From the NCBI GenBank assembly GCA_947503035.1, contig CANNCD010000002.1, forward strand, positions 275,973 to 339,972: 64,000 nucleotides of DNA, written 5' to 3'. The notes beneath the pieces are model-generated. The model saw only the letters and a program-made list of their open reading frames with translations, was not told the DNA's origin and made no database searches. Made by a program: the position numbers and the translations under genes. Shown here piece by piece: positions 1 through 9,233 of the stretch. The DNA is from an uncultured Halocynthiibacter sp. (GTDB lineage: Bacteria; Pseudomonadota; Alphaproteobacteria; Rhodobacterales; Rhodobacteraceae). Numbering within the stretch: the first letter of the stretch is position 1; the number at the start of each line of letters is the position of its first letter.

Positions 1-1
1 G

Positions 2-139
2 TACGACCTAGGTTCCTCTGCTTCCCTACTTGCTTCTTACGGTTCTGTTGGTGACGACTACACTGGCGACTCCGACGAAGTTGGTTCTGACTACGAAGTA
101 TTCGAAGGTGTTACACTTCAGCTAACACTTAAATTCTAA
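2..139 (+). CDS. C-terminal end of an outer-membrane porin (partial)
   Basis: Only the last 45 residues and the TAA stop are in the window; the gene begins to the left. The visible frame is rich in Gly, Ser, Tyr and Asp and ends in the alternating strand VTLQLTLKF. A C-terminal Phe is the recognition signal for BamA-dependent insertion of outer-membrane beta-barrels. The aromatic/Gly-rich style with acidic loops fits the general porins of Rhodobacteraceae. A strong terminator follows 29 bases downstream. Codon choice is biased (many GGT, TCT, GAC, CTT), as in highly expressed genes. Another beta-barrel class cannot be excluded from so short a tail. Confidence 0.7.
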   Translation, partial: YDLGSSASLLASYGSVGDDYTGDSDEVGSDYEVFEGVTLQLTLKF

Positions 140-167
140 TCTGACCTTTCAGATTTGAGTTAAAGCG

Positions 168-199
168 AGAGCGGTGCCTTGGCATCGCTCTTTTCTTTT
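168..199 (+). terminator. Rho-independent terminator of the porin gene
   Basis: An 11-bp stem (AGAGCGGTGCC with GGCATCGCTCT, one G-U pair) closes a 2-base loop and is followed by TTTCTTTT. It lies 28 bases after the porin stop and ends that transcript before the lipoprotein gene. Confidence 0.85.
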
Positions 200-288
200 G
201 TCCGCAAGGTTTCGCTGGTTTTGAATGGTCTCTTGTTCGGATCGCGCGCCTCGGCTAGATATATGTCCAACGACAATGAGGGCATGTG

Positions 289-792
289 ATGACGAACCTT
301 TTCAAAACCACGATGATGATCGGACTAACCGCTGCCCTTGGGGCCTGTGGCATTGGCGACAGCTTAAGCGGCGGAAGCGGATTGTTCGGTGGATCATCCA
401 CGAAAACCGCATCCGTGAACGAGGTTGAGGTCGGATCGCAAACCGTTGTGATTGAACAATCGAACAACGCGGGCCGTCGCAATGACAGCAACATCACCCT
501 TGAGGTGAATAAATACATCTGGGAAGCCGCGCTTGATGTGTTGGATTTTCTACCGATCCAAACCGTTGACCCGTTTTCCGGCGTGATCGTGACCGGTTAT
601 GGCACGCCTCCTGGTGGTGGACGTGCGTATCGCGCCACGGTTTTCGTTCAGGACCCTGCGCTTGATGCGCGGTCTTTGTCTGTTGCCTTGGCGACCCGCG
701 GTGGTGCGGTTTCCGATGAAACCACCCGCGCCGTCGAAGACGCCATTCTCACACGGGCCCGCCAGCTTCGCATCAGCGACAGCAAACTGTAA
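289..792 (+). CDS. DUF3576 family lipoprotein
   Basis: A 167-residue exported lipoprotein. The N-terminus has a basic Lys6, a hydrophobic core and a lipobox ending in LGAC, with Cys20 as the likely lipidation site. The body carries the DUF3576 pattern: VNKYIWEAALDVLDFLP, then a DPFSGVIVTGYGTPP-type segment and a VFVQDPALDARSLSV strand. An in-frame GTG lies 3 bases upstream (286), but GAGGG at 278-282 sits 6 bases from this ATG, so the ATG is preferred. The gene lies 67 bases before leuS on the same strand. The biochemical role of DUF3576 is unknown; envelope location is inferred from the lipobox. Confidence 0.85.
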   Translation: MTNLFKTTMMIGLTAALGACGIGDSLSGGSGLFGGSSTKTASVNEVEVGSQTVVIEQSNNAGRRNDSNITLEVNKYIWEAALDVLDFLPIQTVDPFSGVIVTGYGTPPGGGRAYRATVFVQDPALDARSLSVALATRGGAVSDETTRAVEDAILTRARQLRISDSKL

Positions 793-859
793 CCCGCGCC
801 CCATATTCAAATGATCGCGCCGGGCATCTGACCCGGCGTTTGTACGACAAGGACGAAAA

Positions 860-3460
860 ATGTCTGCCTATACCCCGACCGACGTAGAACAAAAATGGCA
901 AGCCGCATGGCGCGACGCCGAGGTTTTCACCGCCAAACGTGATGAATCCAAGCCGAAATATTATGTGCTTGAGATGTTCCCATATCCTTCGGGGAACCTC
1001 CACATGGGCCACGTGCGCAACTATGCGATGGGCGATCTTGTGGCGCGGTATAAAATGGCCAAAGGGTTCAACGTTCTGCACCCGATGGGCTGGGACGCGT
1101 TCGGTCTGCCTGCGGAAAATGCGGCGATTGAAAACAACCGTCATCCCGAAGAATGGACCTATGCGAACATCGATTCGATGAAGTCGCAGTTCCAGACGCT
1201 TGGCCTGTCGTTGGATTGGTCCCGTGAATTTGCGTCCTGTGACCCCGATTATTACGGCCAACAGCAGTCCATGTTCATCGACTTTATGGAGCAGGGTTTG
1301 ATCTATCGTAAGAATGCGATGGTGAATTGGGATCCTGTCGACATGACCGTTCTTGCGAACGAACAGGTTGAGGACGGCAAAGGTTGGCGTTCTGGTGCGC
1401 CGGTTGAGCGCAAAGAACTGACGCAGTGGTTCTTTAACATCTCCGACTATTCCGATGAACTTTTGTCCGCGCTTGGCGATCTGAATGACTGGCCGGAAAA
1501 GGTTCGCACCATGCAGGCGAACTGGATCGGTAAATCCCGCGGTTTGCAGTTCTCGTTTGACCTGACCGCCCCCGAGGGCGACGTGAAAGACATCGAAGTT
1601 TACACGACCCGTCCTGACACCTTGATGGGCGCGTCCTTTGTTGGCATTTCGTCCGACCACCCATTGGCCAAGGCGCTTGAGGCCAAGAACGCCGATGTTG
1701 CGGCGTTTTGTCAGGAATGTCGTGCGCTTGGCACATCCGAGGCCGATCTTGAAAAAGCCGAGAAAAAGGGTTTCGACACCGGTCTGACCGTGCGCCACCC
1801 GTTGAACCCTGATTGGGAGCTTCCGGTTTGGATCGCAAACTTTATCCTCATGGATTACGGCACGGGCGCCGTGTTCGCGTGCCCTGCGCATGACCAACGC
1901 GACCTTGATTTCGCACGCAAATACGACCTGCCGGTGAAGAACGCCTTCCACGTCATTGGCGATGAAACACCGGTTGGTGACACCGCATTGGTGCCATTGA
2001 AATCCGAAAAAGTTATGTTCAAGGACCACTTTGCCGGCCTGACCGAAACCACAGGTGAGGACGCCGTAAACGCGACCATCGACTGGATGGAGGCCAAGGG
2101 TTACGGCAAAGGCGTGACCAAGTTCCGTCTGCGCGACTGGGGGCTATCCCGTCAACGGTATTGGGGTTGTCCGATCCCGATGATCCACTGTGAAACCTGT
2201 GGCGTTGTCCCCGAGGCCAAAGAAAACCTACCGGTTGAATTGCCCAAGGACGTGTCGTTCGACCAGCCAGGCAATCCGCTTGATCGTCATGACGCATGGC
2301 GCGCCTGTACCTGTCCGAAATGTGGGGCCGATGCGCTTCGCGAAACGGACACGATGGATACATTTGTAGACAGCTCATGGTACTTTGCCCGCTTTACCGC
2401 GCCAAATGCCGAGACCCCAACAAACGCCGAAGACGCGGCCTACTGGATGAATGTTGACCAATATGTCGGCGGGATCGAGCATGCGATTTTGCACCTGTTG
2501 TATTCGCGCTTCTTTGCCCGTGCGATGAACATCGTTGGGCACCTTCCCGATAGCGCCAAGGAACCGTTCAACGCGCTGTTTACCCAAGGCATGGTGACCC
2601 ACGAGATTTACCAGACCATGAACGACGCTGGCCGTCGTGTGTATCACCTTCCGTCTGATGTGGACACCGCCACCGGAACGTTGAAATCCACCGGCGAGGC
2701 CGTTGAAATCGTTCCATCCGCCAAGATGTCCAAGTCCAAGAAAAACGTTGTCGACCCCAAGGATATCATTACGTCCTTTGGCGCCGATACCGCGCGTTGG
2801 TTCATGATGTCCGACAGCCCGCCCGAGCGCGACGTTGAATGGACCGCATCCGGTGCCGAGGCCGCGTTTAAACACCTGTCGCGCGTCTACCGTATCGCGT
2901 CTGAAATCGCCGGTTCGTATTCCGCCGATATCGCGGGTGACGTTGCCGATGTTCTTGCGGGTAAAACCATGGGCCAGAACAAGGCCGACGACGATCTGAT
3001 GCGTGCCGCGCATGTGACGATCCAAGACGTGTCTGCGGGCATCGAGGGCTTTGCCTTTAACACCTCTGTGGCGAAACTCTATGGTTTCACCGCGACCCTT
3101 TCGAAATCCAAGGCGAGCGCCACAACCAAGATCGCAGCGATGCGTATCCTGTGTCAGTTGATGTCGCCAATGACTCCGCACATGTCAGAAGAAATCTGGA
3201 CCATGCTGGGCGGCGAAGGCCTTATCGTAAAGGCTCCTTGGCCGGTTGCGGACGAGAAAATGTTGGTTGCCGATACGGTTGTGATGCCGATCCAGATCAA
3301 CGGTAAACGTCGCGCGGAAATCGAAGTCGCCGCGGATATGTCAAAAGAAGAGATTGAAAAAATCGCGCTTGCGACCGATGCTGTACAAAAGGCTTTGGAT
3401 GGGGGTACCCCGAAGAAGCTGATCGTTGTTCCAGGACGGATCGTGAATGTCGTTGTTTAA
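860..3460 (+). CDS. leuS: Leucyl-tRNA synthetase
   Basis: Charges tRNA-Leu with leucine in the cytoplasm. At 866 residues it is full length for bacterial class Ia LeuRS. The HIGH signature appears as HMGH at residues 48-51 after FPYPSGN, and the KMSKS loop is KMSKS at about 622-626. Between them is the CP1 editing domain, with a [12 protein letters not shown] segment and an AHDQRD motif. A zinc-like CxxC pair (CETCG and CPKCG) lies around residues 440-490. The SD GGACG precedes the ATG. The last 14 bases overlap lptE and the order leuS-lptE-holA is a compact operon common in Rhodobacterales. Confidence 0.98.
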   Translation: MSAYTPTDVEQKWQAAWRDAEVFTAKRDESKPKYYVLEMFPYPSGNLHMGHVRNYAMGDLVARYKMAKGFNVLHPMGWDAFGLPAENAAIENNRHPEEWTYANIDSMKSQFQTLGLSLDWSREFASCDPDYYGQQQSMFIDFMEQGLIYRKNAMVNWDPVDMTVLANEQVEDGKGWRSGAPVERKELTQWFFNISDYSDELLSALGDLNDWPEKVRTMQANWIGKSRGLQFSFDLTAPEGDVKDIEVYTTRPDTLMGASFVGISSDHPLAKALEAKNADVAAFCQECRALGTSEADLEKAEKKGFDTGLTVRHPLNPDWELPVWIANFILMDYGTGAVFACPAHDQRDLDFARKYDLPVKNAFHVIGDETPVGDTALVPLKSEKVMFKDHFAGLTETTGEDAVNATIDWMEAKGYGKGVTKFRLRDWGLSRQRYWGCPIPMIHCETCGVVPEAKENLPVELPKDVSFDQPGNPLDRHDAWRACTCPKCGADALRETDTMDTFVDSSWYFARFTAPNAETPTNAEDAAYWMNVDQYVGGIEHAILHLLYSRFFARAMNIVGHLPDSAKEPFNALFTQGMVTHEIYQTMNDAGRRVYHLPSDVDTATGTLKSTGEAVEIVPSAKMSKSKKNVVDPKDIITSFGADTARWFMMSDSPPERDVEWTASGAEAAFKHLSRVYRIASEIAGSYSADIAGDVADVLAGKTMGQNKADDDLMRAAHVTIQDVSAGIEGFAFNTSVAKLYGFTATLSKSKASATTKIAAMRILCQLMSPMTPHMSEEIWTMLGGEGLIVKAPWPVADEKMLVADTVVMPIQINGKRRAEIEVAADMSKEEIEKIALATDAVQKALDGGTPKKLIVVPGRIVNVVV

Positions 3461-3935
3461 TCGTCGCTTCATATTGCTTGCGGCACTGGCCCTTGGGGCA
3501 TGTGGGTTCACGCCCGCGTTTGCGCCCGATGGGCCAGCGGCGGCGTTGTTCGGTGACGTGTCCCCCGCGGCACCCACCACCGAAAACGCCTATGATTTCG
3601 TTGAGCAGATTGAAACACGGTTGGGGCGCGCCGACGCGGGGCGTTTTGCCCTTACCTATGATATCAACACGTCCGAGGATTCCTTGGGCGTGACCACCGA
3701 TCAGGAAATCACGCGGTATAACGTCGTTGGCACGGTTGACTATGTGCTGACGGATACGACCACTGGCGCGGTTGTGCGTTCGGGACAGGTGGATGCGTTC
3801 ACCGGTTATCTTGCGACGACCACACTGCTTGCGGCACGTACCGCACAGGCGGATGCAGAGCGCCGTTTGATGATCATTCTTGCGGATAAGATCGTGACCG
3901 AACTGGTTGCCCACGCCAAGGCGATCACGCCGTGA
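3447..3935 (+). CDS. lptE: LPS-assembly lipoprotein LptE
   Basis: A 162-residue lipoprotein that plugs the LptD barrel in the outer membrane and helps deliver LPS to the surface. The signal peptide starts MSLFNRR and ends at a lipobox LGAC with Cys19; GFTP follows directly, as in LptE proteins. The rest is a compact alpha/beta fold with a [18 protein letters not shown] stretch typical of the family. It overlaps leuS by 14 bases and holA by 4 bases (GTGA), so translation is probably coupled. Similarity among LptE proteins is low, so the assignment rests on the leuS-lptE-holA order plus the lipobox and GFTPxF start. Confidence 0.87.
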   Translation: MSLFNRRFILLAALALGACGFTPAFAPDGPAAALFGDVSPAAPTTENAYDFVEQIETRLGRADAGRFALTYDINTSEDSLGVTTDQEITRYNVVGTVDYVLTDTTTGAVVRSGQVDAFTGYLATTTLLAARTAQADAERRLMIILADKIVTELVAHAKAITP

Positions 3936-4954
3936 AACTGGGTGGGCGCGAGGCCGTCGGATATTTCGCGAAACCGGACCCCAATAAGACCGGTTTGCTG
4001 ATTTATGGTGCCGACGCCATGCGCGTTGCCCTGCGCCGCCAAGAGGTGATCAAGGCATTGGTTGGCCCAAACGGTGACGACGAAATGCGCCTAGCACGGA
4101 TTTCCGCCGCCGAATTGCGCAAAGACCCCGCATTACTGTCAGACGCGATCAAGGCACAGGGGTTCTTTCCGGGCCCGCGTGTGGCCTTTGTCGAAGATGC
4201 CGCCGATGGTCTGACCAAGGTGATCAGTGACGCGATGATCGATTGGCAGTTGGGCGATGCACAGGTCATCGTTACCGCGAAACAGCTCCCTGCGCGATCC
4301 AAGCTGCGCAAGCTGTTTGAGGGGCACAAAAACGCCTTTGCGGTGGGGTTGTACGATGATCCCCCGGGGCGCGACGAAATCGAAGGCATGATGCGCAGTG
4401 CCGGTTGCGGTGCGGTCGATCGTGACGGAATGGATGCGTTGACCGCGCTGTCCCGCGAAATCGGCCCTGGTGATTTACGGCAACTGATCGAAAAACTCGC
4501 GCTGTTTAAGCTCGGCGACCGCACGCCGCTGACCGCGATGGATGTCGAATCCCTTGCGCCGCAATCCACCGAAGCGGCCTTGGATGATGTGATCAATATC
4601 GTCGCCGAGGGCCGCACCGCCGAGATCGGCCCCGTCATGCAAAAACTACGTGCCCAAGGTGTGCAGCCCGTTGGCCTGTGCATTGGGGCGATGCGCCATT
4701 TCCGTCAATTGCATGCGGCGTCGTCTGATCCGATGGGCGCGGCGGCTGGTATGGGCAAGATGCGCCCGCCGGTGTTCGGTCCGCGACGTGATCGGATGCT
4801 ACGTCAGGCCCAAGGCTGGGGCATGCACAAGCTCGAGACCGCGATTGGCATGTTGACCGACACCGATCTACAGCTGCGATCCACAAGCCGTGCGCCACAA
4901 ATGGCAAGCGTCGAACGGCTCTTGGTGCGTCTGTCTATGCTCGCGCGGCGATAA
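3932..4954 (+). CDS. holA: DNA polymerase III subunit delta
   Basis: The delta subunit of the clamp loader, which opens the beta sliding clamp during replication. It has 340 residues, a usual length. It begins with GTG in a 4-base overlap with the lptE stop. The N-terminal domain holds the family segment LLIYGADAMRVALRRQEV near residue 24-41, followed by the RISAAELRKDPALLSDAI region; the C-terminal helices include LTDTDLQLRSTSRAPQ. Its 3' end overlaps the end of the convergent flavoprotein gene by 20 bases. No terminator is visible between them. Confidence 0.93.
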   Translation: MKLGGREAVGYFAKPDPNKTGLLIYGADAMRVALRRQEVIKALVGPNGDDEMRLARISAAELRKDPALLSDAIKAQGFFPGPRVAFVEDAADGLTKVISDAMIDWQLGDAQVIVTAKQLPARSKLRKLFEGHKNAFAVGLYDDPPGRDEIEGMMRSAGCGAVDRDGMDALTALSREIGPGDLRQLIEKLALFKLGDRTPLTAMDVESLAPQSTEAALDDVINIVAEGRTAEIGPVMQKLRAQGVQPVGLCIGAMRHFRQLHAASSDPMGAAAGMGKMRPPVFGPRRDRMLRQAQGWGMHKLETAIGMLTDTDLQLRSTSRAPQMASVERLLVRLSMLARR

Positions 4955-6110
4955 TCGCCTTGGCCGCGTGGCGCCCCGTCGCAAGGGACGCGGTGATCAA
5001 ATAGCCGCCTGTCGGGGCCTCCCAATCCAACATTTCGCCGACGCAATATGTGTCGGGCCGCGCGCGTAACATCAACCCATCGGTCAGGGCGTCAAATGGC
5101 ACACCGCCTCCGGTGCTTATGGCTTCGTCGATGGGGCGGGGCGCGCCAAGGGGGACGGGTAGGGATTTCACAAGCGTCGCTAGCGCGGCGCCTTGGGGCA
5201 GGGGGCGCGCGAATTCTTGCAGCAACGCCAGCCGAACCGGATCAAGCCGCAGCGTTTTGCGAAGGTAGTTCGACACACTCATTTTACCGCGTTTGCGCAT
5301 TAATGCGTTCGCGACCTTGTCCGCGCTCCAATCGGGCAACAGGTCAATCGCCAGCGTCGCACCGTCGCGCAATTCGGACGAGATTTCATAGATGCCGCCG
5401 CCCTCGATGCCGCGTTCGGAAATCACGAATTCCCCACGATGCAGCACGTCGTTCACCCACAGGCCACAGCCCTTGACGGGTGTGCCAAAGAATTTAGCCA
5501 TATGCGCGGACCACGCCATTTCGAACCCCATGTTCGCGGGTTTGAACGGCGCCAAGGTCACGCCCAATTGTTCGATATGCGGAGCCCATGCTCCGTCCGA
5601 TCCAAGCCGCGCCCAACTGCCGCCGCCCAGCGCAAGGACGGTGGTGCGTGGGGTGAGGGTTTGCACCCCGTCGCGCGTGTCAAAGGTGCAGGTATTCCCG
5701 TCCCATCCGGTCCAGCGCCAGCCCGTGCGGATGTCGACACCCTGCGCCGCCAATCGCGTACTCCACGCCCGCACAAGCGGGGACGCCTTCATGACCTTGG
5801 GGAAGACGCGACCGGTGGACCCAGTGAACAGATCCTGATCCAATTCCGTCGCCCAGCGCATGACCGCATCTGGACCGAAATCGCGCACGGCGGGATGCAC
5901 CGCGTCGGTGTCAAAACGGGACAAAAACGCCGAAATAGGCTCGCTTTTTGTCAGGTTTAGACCCGATTTTCCCGCCATCAGGAACTTGCGGGCTATGGAC
6001 GGTTTGGCCTCGGTGATGACCACCGAAAACCCCGCCGCAGACAGGGTGTCCGCCGCCATAAGACCTGCAGGCCCCGCGCCAATGACGAGAACGTCTAGGG
6101 AGTTTGGCAT
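4935..6110 (-). CDS. NAD(P)/FAD-dependent oxidoreductase, TIGR03862-type flavoprotein
   Basis: A 391-residue flavoprotein of the HI0933/YhiN-like group. The N-terminus carries the dinucleotide-binding motif VIGAGPAGLMAADTL, then AGKSGLNLTKSEP, a hallmark of TIGR03862/BaiN-like proteins. A second glycine-rich segment is LALGGGSWARLGSDG, and near the C-terminus CVGEMLDWEAPTGGYLI closes the FAD site. The reaction is not established for most members. It is the third gene of a leftward run behind the SDR and the enoyl-CoA-hydratase-like gene; its start overlaps the stop of the latter by 16 bases, which implies one transcript. A link to acyl-CoA or lipid metabolism is only inferred from that context. 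Confidence 0.88.
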   Translation of the reverse strand: MPNSLDVLVIGAGPAGLMAADTLSAAGFSVVITEAKPSIARKFLMAGKSGLNLTKSEPISAFLSRFDTDAVHPAVRDFGPDAVMRWATELDQDLFTGSTGRVFPKVMKASPLVRAWSTRLAAQGVDIRTGWRWTGWDGNTCTFDTRDGVQTLTPRTTVLALGGGSWARLGSDGAWAPHIEQLGVTLAPFKPANMGFEMAWSAHMAKFFGTPVKGCGLWVNDVLHRGEFVISERGIEGGGIYEISSELRDGATLAIDLLPDWSADKVANALMRKRGKMSVSNYLRKTLRLDPVRLALLQEFARPLPQGAALATLVKSLPVPLGAPRPIDEAISTGGGVPFDALTDGLMLRARPDTYCVGEMLDWEAPTGGYLITASLATGRHAAKAIIAARA

Positions 6111-6703
6111 AGAGATTTTATTCCAGAAATATGATCGCGCGTCGCCGCCAAGACATCGGGGGTCAAAGTGCCAATCGTCGCCTCAAGGTCGTCGGTGATG
6201 ACATCAATCAGTCCAAAATCATAGGCCTGATCGGCGGGGATTTTTTGCCCCCCCATCAAGATCATCTTGGTGCGCGCGGGGCCGATGAGGGCGCGCATGC
6301 GCATAGGATCAGAGGGCTGTGGCAGAAATCCGAGCTTCATCACCGGATAGAACACCTTGGCCGTTGGCACCGCAATCCGCATGTCGCAGGCCAGAATAAT
6401 CCCAAGCGAGCCCCCCGCAGAGGTGCCATTGAGCGCGGCAATCGTCAGGCCAGTGTGGGCCGCAATCGCGCCGGACACTTCTTCCCAAACGGTATCCACT
6501 GCCAAGCCTTCGGCGGCTTCTCTCAGGTCGGCGCCCGCGCTGAATACTTTGCCGGTTCCGGTGATGACCAGAACCTTGGCGTCGGCGGCATCGATAACCG
6601 CATCCCGAAGCGCGACAAGCATCTCACGGCTGAGGGCGTTTGCCTTGTCGGGGCGGTCGATGGTGATGGTGGTGCGATCGCCGGTACGAGTAGTGGTAAT
6701 CAT
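6095..6703 (-). CDS. Enoyl-CoA hydratase/isomerase family protein, short
   Basis: A 202-residue crotonase-fold protein, shorter than the usual 255-270. Family features are ITIDRPDKANALS at the N-terminus, the CoA-binding FSAGADLREAAEG segment, and the oxyanion-hole region NGTSAGGSLGIILACDMRIA. The usual catalytic glutamates of hydratases are not obvious: the expected PEIxxGxxPGxGGTQ stretch reads PVMKLGFLPQPSDPMRM. It may therefore be a variant rather than a true hydratase. The ATG at 6703 shares ATGA with the stop of the upstream SDR gene, so the two are probably translationally coupled. Longer upstream reading is unlikely because it would run into the SDR gene. Confidence 0.82.
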   Translation of the reverse strand: MITTTRTGDRTTITIDRPDKANALSREMLVALRDAVIDAADAKVLVITGTGKVFSAGADLREAAEGLAVDTVWEEVSGAIAAHTGLTIAALNGTSAGGSLGIILACDMRIAVPTAKVFYPVMKLGFLPQPSDPMRMRALIGPARTKMILMGGQKIPADQAYDFGLIDVITDDLEATIGTLTPDVLAATRDHISGIKSLCQTP

Positions 6704-7452
6704 ACGAGACCCAACCGTTTCTGGAGCGCAGGGTCGCGCATTTTCACGATGCCGCCGCGGTGGGCATCCGCCTCGTGGGTGCACATCCACGCCATCGCCA
6801 TTGCGGGCCATTCGGGCGGGAAGTGATCCGACACCTCAAGTGTGCTCACGGGGTTCACGCCACTTGCCTTGATCTCGCGCTGCATCTGTGTGGCGACGGT
6901 GCCGGGGGACAAAGACAACGCGCGAATGCCGTTGCCGCCGTTCTCGGCATGAAGGCAGGACATCATCATATCAACACCGGCCTTGGCGGTGCAGTAATGG
7001 CTCCAACCCTCATAGGGGGTCGTGGCCGCGCCCGAGGTCACGGTGATCACCGTGCCGCCCCCGTTTGCCTCCATGTGGGGCACGACGGCGCGGATGCCGT
7101 TATAGACGCCCTTGAGGTTGATATCGACCGTATGGCCCCATGCGTCTGGGTCAGACGATGTCAGATGGGAAATGGGTTCAAGCGCACCGGCGTTGTTGAT
7201 CAAGATATCAATCGGGCCAAAGGTCTGGATCGCGGCTTCGACGGCTTTGGACACCTCCCAGTAGCGGCTGATATCGCAGGGAACCCCAAGCGCAGCGGGC
7301 CCAATTTCGCCCGCGAGTTCCGCAACCGCAGCCTCAGAACGGGCCAAAAGAACGACATTGGCGCCATATTGGGCAAACTTTCGCGCAGTGGCGGCACCGA
7401 TTCCACGGCTGGCGCCAGTGATGACTACGTTTTTTCCTTTAAAATCAAACAT
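6700..7452 (-). CDS. Short-chain dehydrogenase/reductase (SDR), classical type
   Basis: A 250-residue NAD(P)-dependent oxidoreductase. The Rossmann motif TGASRGIG is at residues 11-18, the NNAG motif follows at about 84-87, and the catalytic YxxxK is YCTAK. An Arg shortly after the glycine motif (ARSEA) hints at NADP(H). The start is fixed by AGGAG seven bases before the ATG at 7452. It is the first gene of the leftward trio SDR / crotonase-like / flavoprotein and is divergent from the DUF2125 gene. The substrate is not deducible. Confidence 0.93.
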   Translation of the reverse strand: MFDFKGKNVVITGASRGIGAATARKFAQYGANVVLLARSEAAVAELAGEIGPAALGVPCDISRYWEVSKAVEAAIQTFGPIDILINNAGALEPISHLTSSDPDAWGHTVDINLKGVYNGIRAVVPHMEANGGGTVITVTSGAATTPYEGWSHYCTAKAGVDMMMSCLHAENGGNGIRALSLSPGTVATQMQREIKASGVNPVSTLEVSDHFPPEWPAMAMAWMCTHEADAHRGGIVKMRDPALQKRLGLV

Positions 7453-7571
7453 ATTCGTCTCCTGTTGGGGCGGTGGACCCGTGTCGTGTCGAAACGGTCT
7501 TGGTGTTTCTCTTGTATATTGTAACGCGAATGCCCATGTTATTCGGGAAAACATTGATCAGAGGGTCTTCT

Positions 7572-9113
7572 ATGACTTATTTTAAATCCGTCGGTACGGC
7601 TACTGCAATTGCGACTTTGATGTCCACGACGGCAGTTTACGCAGATTTCACCCCCGAGACGGCATGGGACGCGTTTGTGTCCATGGCCGAGACCCAAGGG
7701 GCGACCGTCACCGCGGGTGCAACGACAACCACCGGCACCACGTTGACCGCAACCGATGTGGTTATGAACTTTGACACGATGATCGAAGCGGGCGATGACG
7801 TTGCAGCCGAAGATATCCCTACGGTGAACTATACCAGCCCAAGCGTCGTGTTCACCGACAATGGCGATGGCACTGTTGCGATGACATTCCCTGATGACTC
7901 GACCTTCACCATCAGCTTCCCGGATGCGGCGGAACTGGAACGTTTGTCTTTGACCGTCTCCACGCCAGACCAAGTTTCAACGTTCTCGGGCGAGCCTGCT
8001 GATTATACAGTTGCAACCATTGCGGATACGATGACGGCGACTTTGGACCCGATCACCGTGGACAGCATCACGCTTGATACAAAAACCGCGATTGTGATCG
8101 AAGGTCTGGACACAACCACGTCCTATAAAATTGGCGACCTGATCGAACAAACAGCCGAGTGGACCCTCGCGTCTATCAAGGCGACCTCTGACTTTACCAT
8201 CCCTGGGGACGAAGGTTCGTTCAAACTGGACGCGCAGTTCAACGACATCACATCCACCGGCGCCGGGACTTTGGTCTCAGGTATCAGCGCCCAAGACACA
8301 GTGGCGCAATTGTCCGGTGGTATGACGGCCAAGGGTGACGCGACCGTTGGCGTCTCTGCGGTGAACTTCTTTGTCGATACGCCTGATGGTGTTCTTGATT
8401 TTGTGGCGACAACCGGTTTGTCCACCATGGACTTCGTGATGGACAAAGACGCGTTCCTGATCTCTGGTACATCCTCTGATATTGTTCGGACCTTTACCGT
8501 TCCAGGGATGCCTTTGCCACCGCTGACCATTGCAGCGACTGGCGGTGAATTTGGTCTCGCGGCCCCCCTAAGCAACACCGAAGCGGGTGATTTCGCCCTT
8601 GTGACGAAATTCGCCGGCCTGACGATCGACGACACCCTTTGGGGCATGTTCGACCCACAGGCGATCCTGCCACGTGATGCCATCGACATCACAGTTGATA
8701 CATCTGGCTCGTTCAAATGGTTGGTTGATCTGTTTGCAGACGACGTAGAGGAGCAATTCCTGAACGCAGAGATGCCGGTTGAGCTGAACTCCTTCCAGCT
8801 CAATGAACTGCTTGTATCTGCCGTTGGTGCCAAGGCGACCGGTTCTGGCGCGGTTGAATTCGACCTGACCGACACTGTGACCTATGACGGTCTGCCCGCG
8901 CCTGTTGGCAAGTTCTCATTCTCGCTTGAGGGTGCAAATGGCGTTCTGGATAAGATCGTTGAGATGGGTTTCTTGACTGCCGAGGACGCGATGGGCGCAC
9001 GGATGATGTCTGGCATGTTCATGAAAGCGGGCGAAGGCGACGATGTTCTTTTGTCTGATATCGAACTTACCGACGAAAAGCAGATTCTCGTAAATGGTGT
9101 GCGCGTTAAATAA
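7572..9113 (+). CDS. DUF2125 domain-containing exported protein
   Basis: A 513-residue protein with a cleavable-looking signal peptide (hydrophobic core then AVYADF around residue 25). The mature part is almost all beta-strand, acidic, and rich in Thr, Val and Asp. The DUF2125 hallmark is visible in the second half: GGEFGLAAPLSN, LTIDDTLWGMFDPQAILPRD and the short SGSFKWLVDLF. Members are periplasmic or outer-membrane associated in Rhodobacteraceae and have no assigned function. The ATG at 7572 is chosen because GAGGG lies 6 bases upstream and a signal peptide begins exactly there. A strong terminator follows, so the gene is probably monocistronic. Confidence 0.87.
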   Translation: MTYFKSVGTATAIATLMSTTAVYADFTPETAWDAFVSMAETQGATVTAGATTTTGTTLTATDVVMNFDTMIEAGDDVAAEDIPTVNYTSPSVVFTDNGDGTVAMTFPDDSTFTISFPDAAELERLSLTVSTPDQVSTFSGEPADYTVATIADTMTATLDPITVDSITLDTKTAIVIEGLDTTTSYKIGDLIEQTAEWTLASIKATSDFTIPGDEGSFKLDAQFNDITSTGAGTLVSGISAQDTVAQLSGGMTAKGDATVGVSAVNFFVDTPDGVLDFVATTGLSTMDFVMDKDAFLISGTSSDIVRTFTVPGMPLPPLTIAATGGEFGLAAPLSNTEAGDFALVTKFAGLTIDDTLWGMFDPQAILPRDAIDITVDTSGSFKWLVDLFADDVEEQFLNAEMPVELNSFQLNELLVSAVGAKATGSGAVEFDLTDTVTYDGLPAPVGKFSFSLEGANGVLDKIVEMGFLTAEDAMGARMMSGMFMKAGEGDDVLLSDIELTDEKQILVNGVRVK

Positions 9114-9133
9114 ACGCCGTTCACTTCACCGTA

Positions 9134-9168
9134 AGGGCCGTCTGTTATCCAACGGGCGGCCCTTTTTC
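9134..9168 (+). terminator. Rho-independent terminator after the DUF2125 gene
   Basis: AGGGCCGTCTG pairs with CGGGCGGCCCT (two G-U pairs) around a 10-base loop, followed by TTTTTCTG. It starts 21 bases after the stop codon. Confidence 0.85.
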
Positions 9169-9233
9169 TGTTTGAACTGTTGATCCTTGCGGGTCTGGGC
9201 GCTAGTCCAGAGGGCAAGTCAAAGGAATACATC

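Noticed and set aside
773..2029. A 418-codon open frame on the minus strand under leuS
   Set aside because: It is an antisense shadow of a well-supported leuS gene; it has no start signal or recognisable domain.
7496..7545. Promoter-like TTGTAT-N17-CATGTT before the DUF2125 gene
   Set aside because: The -10 is weak and several other spacings fit as well, so no single promoter could be chosen.
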